A program made the translations under genes and the position numbers. Positions 37,461 through 45,899 of a stretch of 64,000 nt of DNA are shown here, piece after piece; the first letter of the stretch is position 1, and each line of letters begins with the position of its first letter. The notes under the pieces are model-generated. The model saw only the letters and a list, made by a program, of their open reading frames with translations. It ran no database searches and was not told where the DNA came from. Origin of the DNA: Lysinibacillus_B sp050613145 (GTDB lineage Bacteria > Bacillota > Bacilli > Bacillales_A > Planococcaceae); the NCBI RefSeq assembly GCF_050613145.1, contig NZ_CP192507.1, forward strand, positions 1,550,001 through 1,614,000. Direction: 5' to 3'.

Positions 37461-37534
37461 TCAAAGTAATTTAACTATAGCACATTGACCTTTCGAAAAA
37501 AATAAAAATCGTGAGGTCTATTTGGCGTGCGTAA

Positions 37535-37576
37535 TTTTTTTTGGAGGGTGGGGGTACCCCCACCCTCCAAAAAAAA
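37535..37576. repeat. Perfect 42-bp palindrome
   Basis: Eight T, then GGAGGGTGGGGGT, directly followed by its exact complement ACCCCCACCCTCC and eight A. The arms are 21 bp with no spacer. Because the A-run follows the stem on both strands, it is not a normal intrinsic terminator. It lies 75 bases after the IS110 stop. Confidence 0.85.
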
Positions 37577-37668
37577 ATCTTTTCAACACATAATTATTTT
37601 CTTAAAAGCTATTGACTGAAGGTAAGAAGGGGCTTTTCAATAAAATATGTAATTAATTGCACATATCT

Positions 37669-37812
37669 TTACGGATGGACGCTTTCCATGGGCTTGGCTT
37701 CAGCTCAGGGTAACATGATGTTGCTCACAAAGGCGTCGGACTCGTGAAGTAGCGGCCTTATCTTTTGTTCTTATATCCCGTAGGAAGCTATATGCTCTGC
37801 GGCGAAAAGTAG
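37669..37812. repeat. Degenerate extra copy of MITE module A
   Basis: Words such as GACGCTTTCCATGGGC, AACATGATGTTG and CCCGTAGGAAGCT match module A of copy I in the same orientation, with many changes. It lies inside the interrupted copy III but in the opposite direction to that copy's own module A, so it is a separate, older insertion. Confidence 0.5.
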
Positions 37813-38264
37813 ATGTTATTACTTACACTTGCCCCCCTTCACTCCATGCCCTTTAGAGTTCTGTCTTTTAATCAACAACATATTTTGGTATTGCACCTCT
37901 TAAAGAAATCATTTTCTTTCAATTTGTGTATATCATCACCCGGTCTCTACCGTAATTAATGAGAATCTTTCATTATTTTTGAGCAACCGCTTATTGTATT
38001 GAACAATAGTTGCTTGTAGCGGAGGCACGAGACTCCTACGGGAAAAGCGAGACAATCAAGACCCCGCAGGAGCGAAGGATGAGCGACGAGGAGGCTTGAT
38101 CTCGCCCGTGGAAAGCGAGTGCCGGAGCGGAAAGCAACGGTTATTCGAATGGTAATATATATTTTAGGATTTGCTCATTACGAGTTAGAAACTTATCGGA
38201 TATGTGAAGAACATTTTGTAACTCGTTTGTAACTACTAATAAGTAAGATGGTATCAAAGCATTA

Positions 38265-38278
38265 TGTAAGCGCTTTAT
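38265..38278. promoter_or_regulatory. Catabolite-response-element-like site before the solute-binding protein
   Basis: TGTAAGCGCTTTAT matches the CcpA site consensus TGWAARCGYTWNCW at all but one position. It lies about 25 bases before the start codon of the lipoprotein gene, a place where CcpA binding usually represses. Confidence 0.45.
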
Positions 38279-38300
38279 TTCATGTGAAGGGGGAATGAAG

Positions 38301-39554
38301 ATGAAGAAAATGTGGTCGCTTTTATTTTTATGTTTGTTCATGTTAGTGTTAGTCGCTTGTTCGGGGGATGAGGGTACAACAAACTCTGATTCTACTTCAA
38401 GCGACAGTGATGTAGCTTCAGAGGAAGGCCAAAATGCAGCAGAAGGTGGCACGGTTAAAATTGGGGTGCTTGCTTCTTTAACTGGTGCATTAGAATCCTA
38501 TGGCAAGCAAACACAGCGTGGTTTTGAGCTTGGTTTAGATTATGCTACAAACGGTACGCTAGAAGTTGAAGGCAAAAAAATCGAAGTAGTTTGGGAAGAC
38601 ACAGAAACGAAACCAGAAGTAGCTGTACAGAAAGCAACAAAATTATTAGAAGATGATGGCGTAGATTTTTTAGTAGGATCGTCTAGTTCTGGCGATACAC
38701 TTGCTGTGTTACCACTTGCGGAAGAATACGAAAAAATTATGGTTGTAGAGCCTGCAGTAGCAGATAGTATTACAGGTTCAGAGTTTAATCCATATATTTT
38801 CCGTACGGGACGTAATTCTTCACAAGATGCGTACGCTGCTGCGGCTGCGATTGCAGGTGACGGCGTGAAAATCGCTACATTTGCCCCAGACTATTCATTT
38901 GGATGGGATGGTGTGACAGCATTTAAAACAGCTGCTGAAAATCTTGGAGCTGAAGTTGTATTAGAAGAATATGCAGATCCAGCAGCGACGGACTTCACAT
39001 CCAATATTCAAAAAATTATTGATGCCAAACCGGATTACCTATTCGTTGTGTGGGCTGGTGCAAACTCCCCATGGCAACAAATTTCAGATATGAAGGTACA
39101 AGATAAGGGGATTAAAATATCGACAGGTGCGCCAGATATTATTGCCTTACAGTTAATGGGACCATTAGTTGGTATGGAAGGCTTTAGTGTGTACTATCAT
39201 ACGCTTCCTAATAATGAAGTGAATACGTGGTTAGTAGAAGAACATAAAAAACGCTATAACGACGAAGTACCTGATTTATTTACACCAGGAGGGTTTTCAG
39301 CGGCTGTAGCCATTGTAGAGGCTTTAAAACAATCTGGTGGAGATGCAGATGGCAATACGTTAATTCCGTTAATGGAAGGCATGTCATTTGAAACACCAAA
39401 GGGTACGATGACTTTCCGTGAAGAAGACCATCAAGCATTGCAAACGATGTATTCGATCCGTTTAGAGACGGTGGAAGGTGTTGACTATCCAGTACCTGTT
39501 CTCATTCGTGAACTTTCACCTGAAGAAACAGAGCCTCCAGTTATGAATGAATAA
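38301..39554 (+). CDS. Branched-chain amino acid-type ABC solute-binding lipoprotein
   Basis: A periplasmic-binding-protein fold of the LivJ type, anchored outside the cell by lipid. Residues 1-20 form a lipoprotein signal ending in LVAC, with Cys20 as the lipidated residue, then a Ser/Asp/Glu-rich spacer. The ligand domain starts at VKIGVLASLTGALESYGKQ. 417 residues from the ATG at 38301, seven bases after AAGGGGG. The ATG at 38295 is too close to that site. Despite the family name, such proteins also bind aromatic and other carboxylic acids. The acyl-CoA genes nearby favour such a ligand. Its ABC partners start 1 kb downstream. Confidence 0.85.
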   Translation: MKKMWSLLFLCLFMLVLVACSGDEGTTNSDSTSSDSDVASEEGQNAAEGGTVKIGVLASLTGALESYGKQTQRGFELGLDYATNGTLEVEGKKIEVVWEDTETKPEVAVQKATKLLEDDGVDFLVGSSSSGDTLAVLPLAEEYEKIMVVEPAVADSITGSEFNPYIFRTGRNSSQDAYAAAAAIAGDGVKIATFAPDYSFGWDGVTAFKTAAENLGAEVVLEEYADPAATDFTSNIQKIIDAKPDYLFVVWAGANSPWQQISDMKVQDKGIKISTGAPDIIALQLMGPLVGMEGFSVYYHTLPNNEVNTWLVEEHKKRYNDEVPDLFTPGGFSAAVAIVEALKQSGGDADGNTLIPLMEGMSFETPKGTMTFREEDHQALQTMYSIRLETVEGVDYPVPVLIRELSPEETEPPVMNE

Positions 39555-39564
39555 AGTGAAACTT

Positions 39565-39600
39565 CAATCAGTGGGGGTTTTCCTCATCCCCCACTGATTG
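39565..39600 (+). terminator. Terminator after the solute-binding protein gene
   Basis: A perfect 13-bp stem CAATCAGTGGGGG / CCCCCACTGATTG with a 10-base loop. There is no clear T-run, so termination may be partial. Confidence 0.6.
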
Positions 39601-39623
39601 TTAGTTGAACCAATCGGGCTTTT

Positions 39624-39740
39624 ACGGGCAGTTGATCTCCCACCTACGCTTCTCGATTTTCCTTAAGCCTTGAGGTGGGAGTCTTAATGCCCGTTAATGC
39701 GGGATAAATGCTACACACAGACCGCAAAAAAAGCGGTCTG
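39624..39740. repeat. Nested hairpin unit, possibly an orphan IS200/IS605 (TnpB-type) end
   Basis: Outer ACGGGCA (39624-39630) pairs with TGCCCGT (39688-39694), and inner CTCCCACCT (39637-39645) with AGGTGGGAG (39673-39681). A second hairpin CAGACCGC-A7-GCGGTCTG follows at 39718-39740. Hairpins with a CTCCCACCT / AGGTGGGAG stem are, from memory, common beside TnpB genes in Bacilli, but no TnpB reading frame is present here. Confidence 0.35.
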
Positions 39741-39763
39741 ACTCTCTTAGTCTTTCTGTATGA

Positions 39764-40553
39764 CTCATAATGAGCAAATTTACAAACGATTATTTCCATC
39801 TGGTAAAGGAGTAGTTGCTTTCTGCTTCAGGTGGACGCTTTCCGCGGGCGAGGTCGAGCCTCCTCGTTCGCTACGCTCTCTGTGGGGTCTCGACTTTCTC
39901 GCTTTTCCCGCAGGAGTCGCCACCTTCCGCTCCAAGCAACTGCTACCTTAAGGAAAAGGATATGCTACTGTAAATGATAACTTTAAGCTTATTTGTTAAT
40001 TAGTGATCAGAGGTTCAATATTAAAATCTGTTTTTGGTTAAAAAGAGAGCTAGAGGTAAAAGCACATAGAACGGAGTGTAGTTGACGAGTTGAGGAGGCT
40101 CATCCGGAATGTATAGCTAGCGCAACTAGCTTTTGTGAAGATTTAATTCAATATATAGCAGGTGTGTTGATTATCAAAATATTACCTGTTTAGAAGCGTG
40201 TTTTTAGAAAAATGTGATTAAAAATGATTTTCCAGTTAATTAAAGCGGAATGGAGAGGAAATCAACGTTTCACACGATTTAATTGGCAATAAAAGGTAAA
40301 ATAACATACTTAAATATATAGATAAGAGATACTTTTTTAGAACATGAAGAAGTATTATTCACTTTTACCGTAGCGCGCCATAGCCACAGGAGCCAAGATT
40401 CTCTTTGCGACGAAAGTGCAACGTCAGGAGCAGGAACAGGAGATCCAAACAGGCCACGCCTGTTTTAGCTCCTGTGTAGGCTGTGGCAAAGCGCGAAGGC
40501 TTAGCAATCTCTGTTTTTTAAAAATTGATTTTAGTACTTTTGCTTATATCGGG
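39764..40553. mobile_element. MITE-like element copy IV, degenerate
   Basis: The left end CTCATAATGAGCAAA at 39764-39778 differs by one base from the consensus terminal repeat. A module A variant is at about 39806-39950 and a well-preserved module B at about 40368-40502. The right end TTTGCTTATATCGGG (40539-40553) matches the inverse repeat at about 11 of 15 positions, and no exact direct repeat is seen. The middle (about 39960-40340) is AT-rich with nothing else recognisable. Together with the hairpins upstream it fills the 1-kb gap before the ABC genes. Confidence 0.5.
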
Positions 40554-40600
40554 TAAATGAAAAGAAACATTAAGAGAGTCAGATCGAGGGAGGGGAAGAA

Positions 40601-41374
40601 ATGGAGCCAATTTTAAAAACTACTCATTTAGGAATACAGTTTGGTGGACATAAGGCTGTGGAGGATGTGACGATTGAAATTTCTGAAAAACATTTTAAAT
40701 CGATCATTGGACCAAATGGTGCGGGTAAAACAACATTCTTTAATTTGATTAGCGGTGAGCTAAGAGCAACTACCGGTGAAGTATTTTATAAAAACCAAAA
40801 TATTTCTAAGCTTTCTCCAGTAGAAAGGACACGGTTAGGGCTCGGGCGTTCTTTTCAAATTACAAATGTATTTCCAAATTTAACTGTATTGGAAAACGTG
40901 AGGTTAGCAGTGCAGTCAAAAGAAAAGGTACGATTTCACGTATTTAAACATTTTACTTCCTATAAAAAAATGCTAGAGGATGCGATGAATATGCTGGGGC
41001 AAGTGATGCTTGCAAACAAAGCCTATGTACTAGCAAGCCAATTATCGCATGGTGAAAAGAGAAAGTTAGAAATTGCAATGCTATTAGCTTTAGATACGGA
41101 AGTGCTGTTATTAGATGAGCCAACTGCAGGGATGTCATTAGAGGAAGTGCCAGCGATATTAGATGTGATCCGTACAATTAAGCAAAGTGGTGAAAAAACG
41201 ATTCTATTAATTGAACATAAGATGGATATGATTTTAGACTTATCGGATTCCATCATGGTGCTATTTAATGGACGCTTATTAGCAGATGGTACACCACAGG
41301 AAATTATGAATAATGAAACAGTCCAAAATGCGTATTTAGGAGGGCTCTACGATGAACAGCTTACTTCGACTTGA
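40601..41374 (+). CDS. LivG-type ABC transporter ATPase
   Basis: The first of two ATPases of a branched-chain amino acid-type importer. Walker A GPNGAGKTT is at residues 37-45, the signature is LSHGEKRKLE, Walker B is LLLDEP, and the family-typical TAGMS follows it. GAGGGAGGGGA is an excellent ribosome site. It overlaps the livF-type gene by 23 bases, and the permease genes follow, so all four are one transcript. 257 residues. Confidence 0.9.
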   Translation: MEPILKTTHLGIQFGGHKAVEDVTIEISEKHFKSIIGPNGAGKTTFFNLISGELRATTGEVFYKNQNISKLSPVERTRLGLGRSFQITNVFPNLTVLENVRLAVQSKEKVRFHVFKHFTSYKKMLEDAMNMLGQVMLANKAYVLASQLSHGEKRKLEIAMLLALDTEVLLLDEPTAGMSLEEVPAILDVIRTIKQSGEKTILLIEHKMDMILDLSDSIMVLFNGRLLADGTPQEIMNNETVQNAYLGGLYDEQLTST

Positions 41375-42059
41375 AGATGTACACACACATATTGGGCAAT
41401 ATCATATTTTGCAAGGAATCAATATTCAAATTGTAGCAAATGAAGTAAATGTGCTATTAGGGCGAAATGGTGCGGGCAAAACCACGACATTAAAAACCAT
41501 TATGGGCTTAACACCAGCCTCCAAAGGGTCTATTCATTTTCATGAAACGAATATTACGAAAAAAATGACGTATGAAATTGCCAATATGGGCATTGGCTAT
41601 GTTCCTGAAGATCAAGGGATTTTTAGTGACTTAACAGTAGAGGAAAATTTGCGTGTTGCAATGCGAAAGGAAGACGATAACACACTGCAAAAAAGAGACT
41701 ATGTACTCGAACTTTTCCCAGACTTAAAAACATTTTGGAAAAAAGCTGGGGGTAAACTTTCTGGCGGGCAAAAGCAAATGCTAGCGATGGCACGTGCTTT
41801 TGTCAATGATAGTGAGATGCTATTAATTGATGAGCCTTCAAAAGGTTTAGCACCGATTGTTATAGAGAAAGTAATGGAAGCGATTAATGAGATGAAAAAA
41901 GCAACAACGATTGTACTCGTCGAACAGAATTTCTTAATGGCGAGTGGGGTTGGCAATTATTATACGATTATTGATGATGGAGAGACAGTGCAATCAGGAG
42001 TGATGAAGGAATTAATTGAGAATGAGCAATTAAAGCGAAAATACTTAGGAATCGGATAG
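41352..42059 (+). CDS. LivF-type ABC transporter ATPase
   Basis: The second ATPase of the importer. Walker A GRNGAGKTT, signature KLSGGQKQ, Walker B LLIDEPSKGLAP, the last being typical of LivF. 235 residues. It starts inside the end of the previous gene, which couples translation and helps keep the two ATPases at equal amounts. Confidence 0.9.
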   Translation: MNSLLRLEDVHTHIGQYHILQGINIQIVANEVNVLLGRNGAGKTTTLKTIMGLTPASKGSIHFHETNITKKMTYEIANMGIGYVPEDQGIFSDLTVEENLRVAMRKEDDNTLQKRDYVLELFPDLKTFWKKAGGKLSGGQKQMLAMARAFVNDSEMLLIDEPSKGLAPIVIEKVMEAINEMKKATTIVLVEQNFLMASGVGNYYTIIDDGETVQSGVMKELIENEQLKRKYLGIG

Positions 42060-42070
42060 GGGGGATGGGA

Positions 42071-42934
42071 ATGGAGCTAATCATTAGTTTAATCATTAAT
42101 GGCTTGGCCACAGGGATGTTAATCTTCTTATTAGCAGCAGGGGTTACATTAATTTTTGGCTTAATGGACGTACTTAACTTTGCGCACGGTGGTTTGTTTG
42201 TTTGGGGCGCTTATACCGGTATATTTGCTTATGCAGCTACGGATAGCTTTATCATCGGGATATTGATAGCCCTCGTAACGGGTGCGATACTTGGACTGAT
42301 TACGGAAAAATTGATTATTACACCTGTGTATGGAAACCACATTCAACAAATTTTAATTACGTTAGGATTAATGATTGTTTTATCCGAATGTATAAAAGTC
42401 GTATTTGGCCCTAATGGCATTCCTGTTAGTGTACCGCCATTGCTTGCAGGTAGCTGGGAAGTAGGCAATATTATCATTATTAAATATCGTATTTTCATCA
42501 TCGTCATTGGCTTTATTATTTACGGTATATTCCATTATATTTTGACAAAAACGAAGATTGGTTTAATTGTCCGTGCGGGCGTTATGAATAAGGAAATGGT
42601 GCAAGCATTAGGGATCAATATTAAACGCGTGTTTTTATATGTTTTTATGGTCGGTGCAGCACTTGCGGCACTTGGCGGGGTGTTAATGGCGCCATATTCC
42701 GGTGTGATTTATGCAGAAATGGGCATGGAGTATGCGATTTTAGGCTTTATCGTTGTTGTCATCGGTGGTATGGGCAGTTATTCGGGTACATTGTTAGCGG
42801 CGATTTTAGTCGGATTAGCAGGTAGCTTTATGGCCTATTATGTACCGTATTTATCACTTGCAGTCAATATGATTATTATGGTCATTGTCCTTGTTTTCCG
42901 TCCACAAGGCTTATTTACGGTAGCGAAAGGGTGA
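42071..42934 (+). CDS. LivH-type ABC permease
   Basis: An inner-membrane permease of the branched-chain amino acid family with about eight membrane helices. Family signs are GLMDVLNFAHGGLFVWGAY near the N-terminus and GGMGSYSGTLLAAILVG near the C-terminus. I start at the ATG at 42071, six bases after AGGGGGGA, giving 287 residues; the ATG at 42065 lies too near the site. The livM-type gene follows after one base. Confidence 0.9.
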   Translation: MELIISLIINGLATGMLIFLLAAGVTLIFGLMDVLNFAHGGLFVWGAYTGIFAYAATDSFIIGILIALVTGAILGLITEKLIITPVYGNHIQQILITLGLMIVLSECIKVVFGPNGIPVSVPPLLAGSWEVGNIIIIKYRIFIIVIGFIIYGIFHYILTKTKIGLIVRAGVMNKEMVQALGINIKRVFLYVFMVGAALAALGGVLMAPYSGVIYAEMGMEYAILGFIVVVIGGMGSYSGTLLAAILVGLAGSFMAYYVPYLSLAVNMIIMVIVLVFRPQGLFTVAKG

Positions 42935-42935
42935 G

Positions 42936-43979
42936 ATGATGAAAAAACAATCAGTGTTTACAACCTCTAATATTGTCCTTTGTTTAATAGCTATTGCACT
43001 CATTATTTTACCGTTCATATCAGATTCAAGAACAATGCTTATTTTACTGACACAAATTTTTATTTTTGGTATTTTAGCAATGAGCTATGATTTGTTGCTA
43101 GGGTTTACAGGCATCGTGTCATTTGGGCACGCCATGTTTTTTGGACTAGGTGCTTATAGTTCAGCGATACTGCTCAATATGTATGAAAATACAATGCTTG
43201 TTTTTATGATATCGATGGTCATTGGTATGATGCTATCCGCTATTTTAAGCTTTTTTGTAGGGTTATTGACATTGCGCCTAAAAAGTCATTATTATGCGAT
43301 GTTAACACTGGCCATTTCAGGACTTTTATTAGTAGTAGCGGAAAAATGGCGTACGATGACAAAAGGGAATGACGGCTTCACATTTCGGGCACCAGAGATT
43401 TTTCGAGATCGCATGATGTTTTACTTATTTGTATTAGCTTGTTTAATACTCCTCTTTATTGTTTGTAAACGCTTTGTTAGCTCCCCTCTTGGCAGGGTTT
43501 TAATAGCAGTCAGGGAAAATGAGCAACGTACGGCCTCATTAGGATATAAAACGTTACATTATAAAGTCATTGCTTCTATGATAGCAGGGATAATTGCAAG
43601 CGTTGCTGGTTCATTGTACGCAGTGTCTTTACGTTTTGTGAATACGAGTGTGATGTCAATGGATATTACGTTAGATGCTCTTCTGATGACGATTATTGGT
43701 GGGGTCGGTACATTAGTCGGTCCTTTAATTGGGGCAGCCGTTATTGAATTTGCACAACACTATTTATCAGGCTTAGCAAGAGACTATCCAATCTTTGAAC
43801 GGTGGATTATTATCTTTGGGATTATTTACATTTTAGCCGTCATCTTTTTCCCAAAAGGAATTGCCGGCACTTTTGCACAAAAGTATGGAGAATGGAAAAT
43901 GAAGAGAACAGTGAATCAGCATCCCCCTCCAAGTAAGGTGCAGTCTATACCTGTGGATGAAAGAGGTGAGGTGAAATGA
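42936..43979 (+). CDS. LivM-type ABC permease
   Basis: The second permease subunit, 347 residues, with about nine to ten membrane helices. The segment LLLGFTGIVSFGHAMFFGLGAYSSA and the late GGVGTLVGPLIGA are typical of LivM. The C-terminal tail after residue 318 is hydrophilic. Start ATGATG behind AAAGGGTGAG. The stop overlaps the start of the KAS III-like gene as ATGA, so the transporter and the enzymes are translated as one coupled unit. Confidence 0.9.
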   Translation: MMKKQSVFTTSNIVLCLIAIALIILPFISDSRTMLILLTQIFIFGILAMSYDLLLGFTGIVSFGHAMFFGLGAYSSAILLNMYENTMLVFMISMVIGMMLSAILSFFVGLLTLRLKSHYYAMLTLAISGLLLVVAEKWRTMTKGNDGFTFRAPEIFRDRMMFYLFVLACLILLFIVCKRFVSSPLGRVLIAVRENEQRTASLGYKTLHYKVIASMIAGIIASVAGSLYAVSLRFVNTSVMSMDITLDALLMTIIGGVGTLVGPLIGAAVIEFAQHYLSGLARDYPIFERWIIIFGIIYILAVIFFPKGIAGTFAQKYGEWKMKRTVNQHPPPSKVQSIPVDERGEVK

Positions 43980-44998
43980 ACATCGGTATTTTATCAACAG
44001 GTGTTTATTTACCTGAATTGAGGATGACAGCTGAAGAAATTAGTGCACAGTCCAATATCCCTGTTAATATTATAAAAAAGAAAATGGGATTACTTGAAAA
44101 AACAATTCCTGCTAAGTATGATCACACAGTTCAAATGGGCATTTGGGCGGCCCAAAAAGCAATTACGAAAGCGAAAATCGACCCGAAGCAGATTGATGTC
44201 ATTATTTATATTGGGGAAGAACATAAAGAATATCCCCTTTGGACAGCAGCCATTAAAATGCAAGAAGAGCTCGGGGCTAGTAATGCTTGGGCATTTGACG
44301 TTCAATTACGCTGCGGAACTACAATTATGGCGATGAAGGTAGCGAAAAGCTTAATGCTTGCAGATGAGTCCATTCATACCGTTCTTCTAGCAGGAGGATA
44401 TCGCAATAGTGATTTGATTGACTATCACAATGAACGAACGCGTTTTATGTTTAATTTAGCTGCAGGAGGGGGTGCGATGATTCTTCAAAAAAATCTCAAT
44501 GAAAATACGGTATTAGAAGCTGAAATTATGACGGATGGTTCTTTTTCAGAAGATGTGGTCGTGCCTGTAGGTGGAACAAAGCAGCCACTCACAGCTGAAT
44601 TACTTGCACAAGGGGCATATCGTTTAGATGTATTAGATCCGGAAGGCATGAAGATGCGTCTGGAGGAAAAATCACTGAATAATTTTATTAAAGTTATTCG
44701 TTCATCGTTAGCCAAAAGTGGATATAGTGAGCAAGATTTAAAATATATTGCGATGTTGCATATGAAAAAATCGGCTCATGATTACGTATTAACTACACTA
44801 GGATTGTCTGCGGCGCAATCTATTTATTTAGAGCGATACGGTCATATAGGTCAACTCGATCAAATTTTATCGCTGGAATTAGCACTGCATGAAAATAAAA
44901 TTCAACAAGGGGATATTGTCACATTAGTAAGTGCTGGGATCGGCTATGCTTGGGGAGCGATTACAATTAAATGGGGAAAGGAGCATGTATATGAATAG
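43976..44998 (+). CDS. KAS III-like thiolase-superfamily enzyme
   Basis: A 340-residue protein with the thiolase fold like FabH. The nucleophile is Cys113 in QLRCGTT, the first catalytic His is His262 in MLHMKKSAHD, and the position of the FabH Asn (usually YGN) is His290 in RYGHIG. The Cys-His-His set suggests a reaction other than the standard malonyl-ACP condensation, for instance acyl transfer, a non-decarboxylating condensation, or the reverse. No ACP or malonyl transferase is nearby, but an acyl-CoA ligase is. Translation is coupled to livM and to the following hydrolase. The exact reaction is unknown. Confidence 0.7.
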   Translation: MNIGILSTGVYLPELRMTAEEISAQSNIPVNIIKKKMGLLEKTIPAKYDHTVQMGIWAAQKAITKAKIDPKQIDVIIYIGEEHKEYPLWTAAIKMQEELGASNAWAFDVQLRCGTTIMAMKVAKSLMLADESIHTVLLAGGYRNSDLIDYHNERTRFMFNLAAGGGAMILQKNLNENTVLEAEIMTDGSFSEDVVVPVGGTKQPLTAELLAQGAYRLDVLDPEGMKMRLEEKSLNNFIKVIRSSLAKSGYSEQDLKYIAMLHMKKSAHDYVLTTLGLSAAQSIYLERYGHIGQLDQILSLELALHENKIQQGDIVTLVSAGIGYAWGAITIKWGKEHVYE

Positions 44999-45893
44999 TA
45001 TTGATTGTTTAAAAGAAGTGCAATTATCTAATGGTGAAACGCTTGCCTATCGGGAACGACCGGGTGGAGAACAAGTAGTTCTTCTTGTACATGGAAACAT
45101 GACTTCCTCGAAACATTGGGATTTATTAATGGAAAATTTACATGAGGAATTCCATATCATTGCGCCAGATTTAAGAGGCTTTGGGGGTTCTAGTTACAAT
45201 AAACGGATTACACATATAAGTGATTTTGCTGAAGATTTAAAACGATTTGTAGATGCATTGTCATTAAAAGATTTTCACTTAGTCGGTTGGTCAACAGGGG
45301 GGATGGTATGTATGCAATATTGTGTCCTTTATCCAGAGGACTGTCATAAACTTATACTGATGGCATCAGGGTCTACACGTGGTTATCCGTTTTATGGCAT
45401 GACACCTGATGGGCAAATCGACATGGCTAATCGGTTTACAACATTACAAGAAATTGAACAGGACCCTTATAAAACTAAGGCAGTACAGTATTTATATGAT
45501 ACAAAAAATAAGGACGGTCTCCGGGCAATTTGGAATGCCGCTATTTACACACATCGCCAACCACAGCCAGAACGGTATGAGGCGTATTTAGAGGATATGT
45601 TAACACAGCGAAATTTAGCGGATGTTTATTCTAGCTTAAATACGTTTAATATTAGTACTATAGATCACGAAGCGGGAAAAGGGACAGGTGAAGTAAATCA
45701 TATTATACAACCTGTACTCGTGATGTATGGTGACCGAGACTTTGTTGTAGTAGAGCAAATGACAAACGAAATAATTGAAGATTTTGGCGGTAAAGCAAAA
45801 GTAGTCAAAATGGAAAACTGTGGTCACTCCCCGTTAATAGACAACTTGGAACAATTGACAAGCGAAATTGAAAAATTTTTATTGGAGGGGTAA
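44991..45893 (+). CDS. Alpha/beta hydrolase
   Basis: A single-domain alpha/beta hydrolase of 300 residues. The oxyanion segment is LVHGNMTSS, the nucleophile Ser101 lies in GWSTGG, the acid is in MYGDRDFVV and the His in NCGHSPL, so the triad is complete. It should split an ester, thioester or C-C bond of a small substrate. I choose the ATG at 44991, eight bases after AAGGAG, which overlaps the end of the KAS III-like gene by eight bases. In this operon it may release an acid from CoA or open a 1,3-diketone; both are guesses. Confidence 0.8.
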   Translation: MNSIDCLKEVQLSNGETLAYRERPGGEQVVLLVHGNMTSSKHWDLLMENLHEEFHIIAPDLRGFGGSSYNKRITHISDFAEDLKRFVDALSLKDFHLVGWSTGGMVCMQYCVLYPEDCHKLILMASGSTRGYPFYGMTPDGQIDMANRFTTLQEIEQDPYKTKAVQYLYDTKNKDGLRAIWNAAIYTHRQPQPERYEAYLEDMLTQRNLADVYSSLNTFNISTIDHEAGKGTGEVNHIIQPVLVMYGDRDFVVVEQMTNEIIEDFGGKAKVVKMENCGHSPLIDNLEQLTSEIEKFLLEG

Positions 45894-45899
45894 TGTAAT

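Larger units (their letters stand above)
35766..38190. mobile_element. MITE-like element copy III, split by an IS110 insertion
   Basis: The ends are CTCGTAATGAGCAAA (35772-35786) and its exact inverse TTTGCTCATTACGAG (38170-38184), a perfect 15-bp inverted repeat, each flanked by TTAGAA as a 6-bp direct repeat. Module B is at about 35843-35940 and module A at about 38009-38143. The linker that joins A and B in the other copies is interrupted: sequence similar to it stops near 35995 and resumes near 37898. The intervening 1.9 kb holds the IS110 gene and other repeats. Confidence 0.7.

Noticed and set aside
39760..39951. 63-residue open frame near the solute-binding protein gene
   Set aside because: It is the left end and module A of MITE-like copy IV read in one frame.
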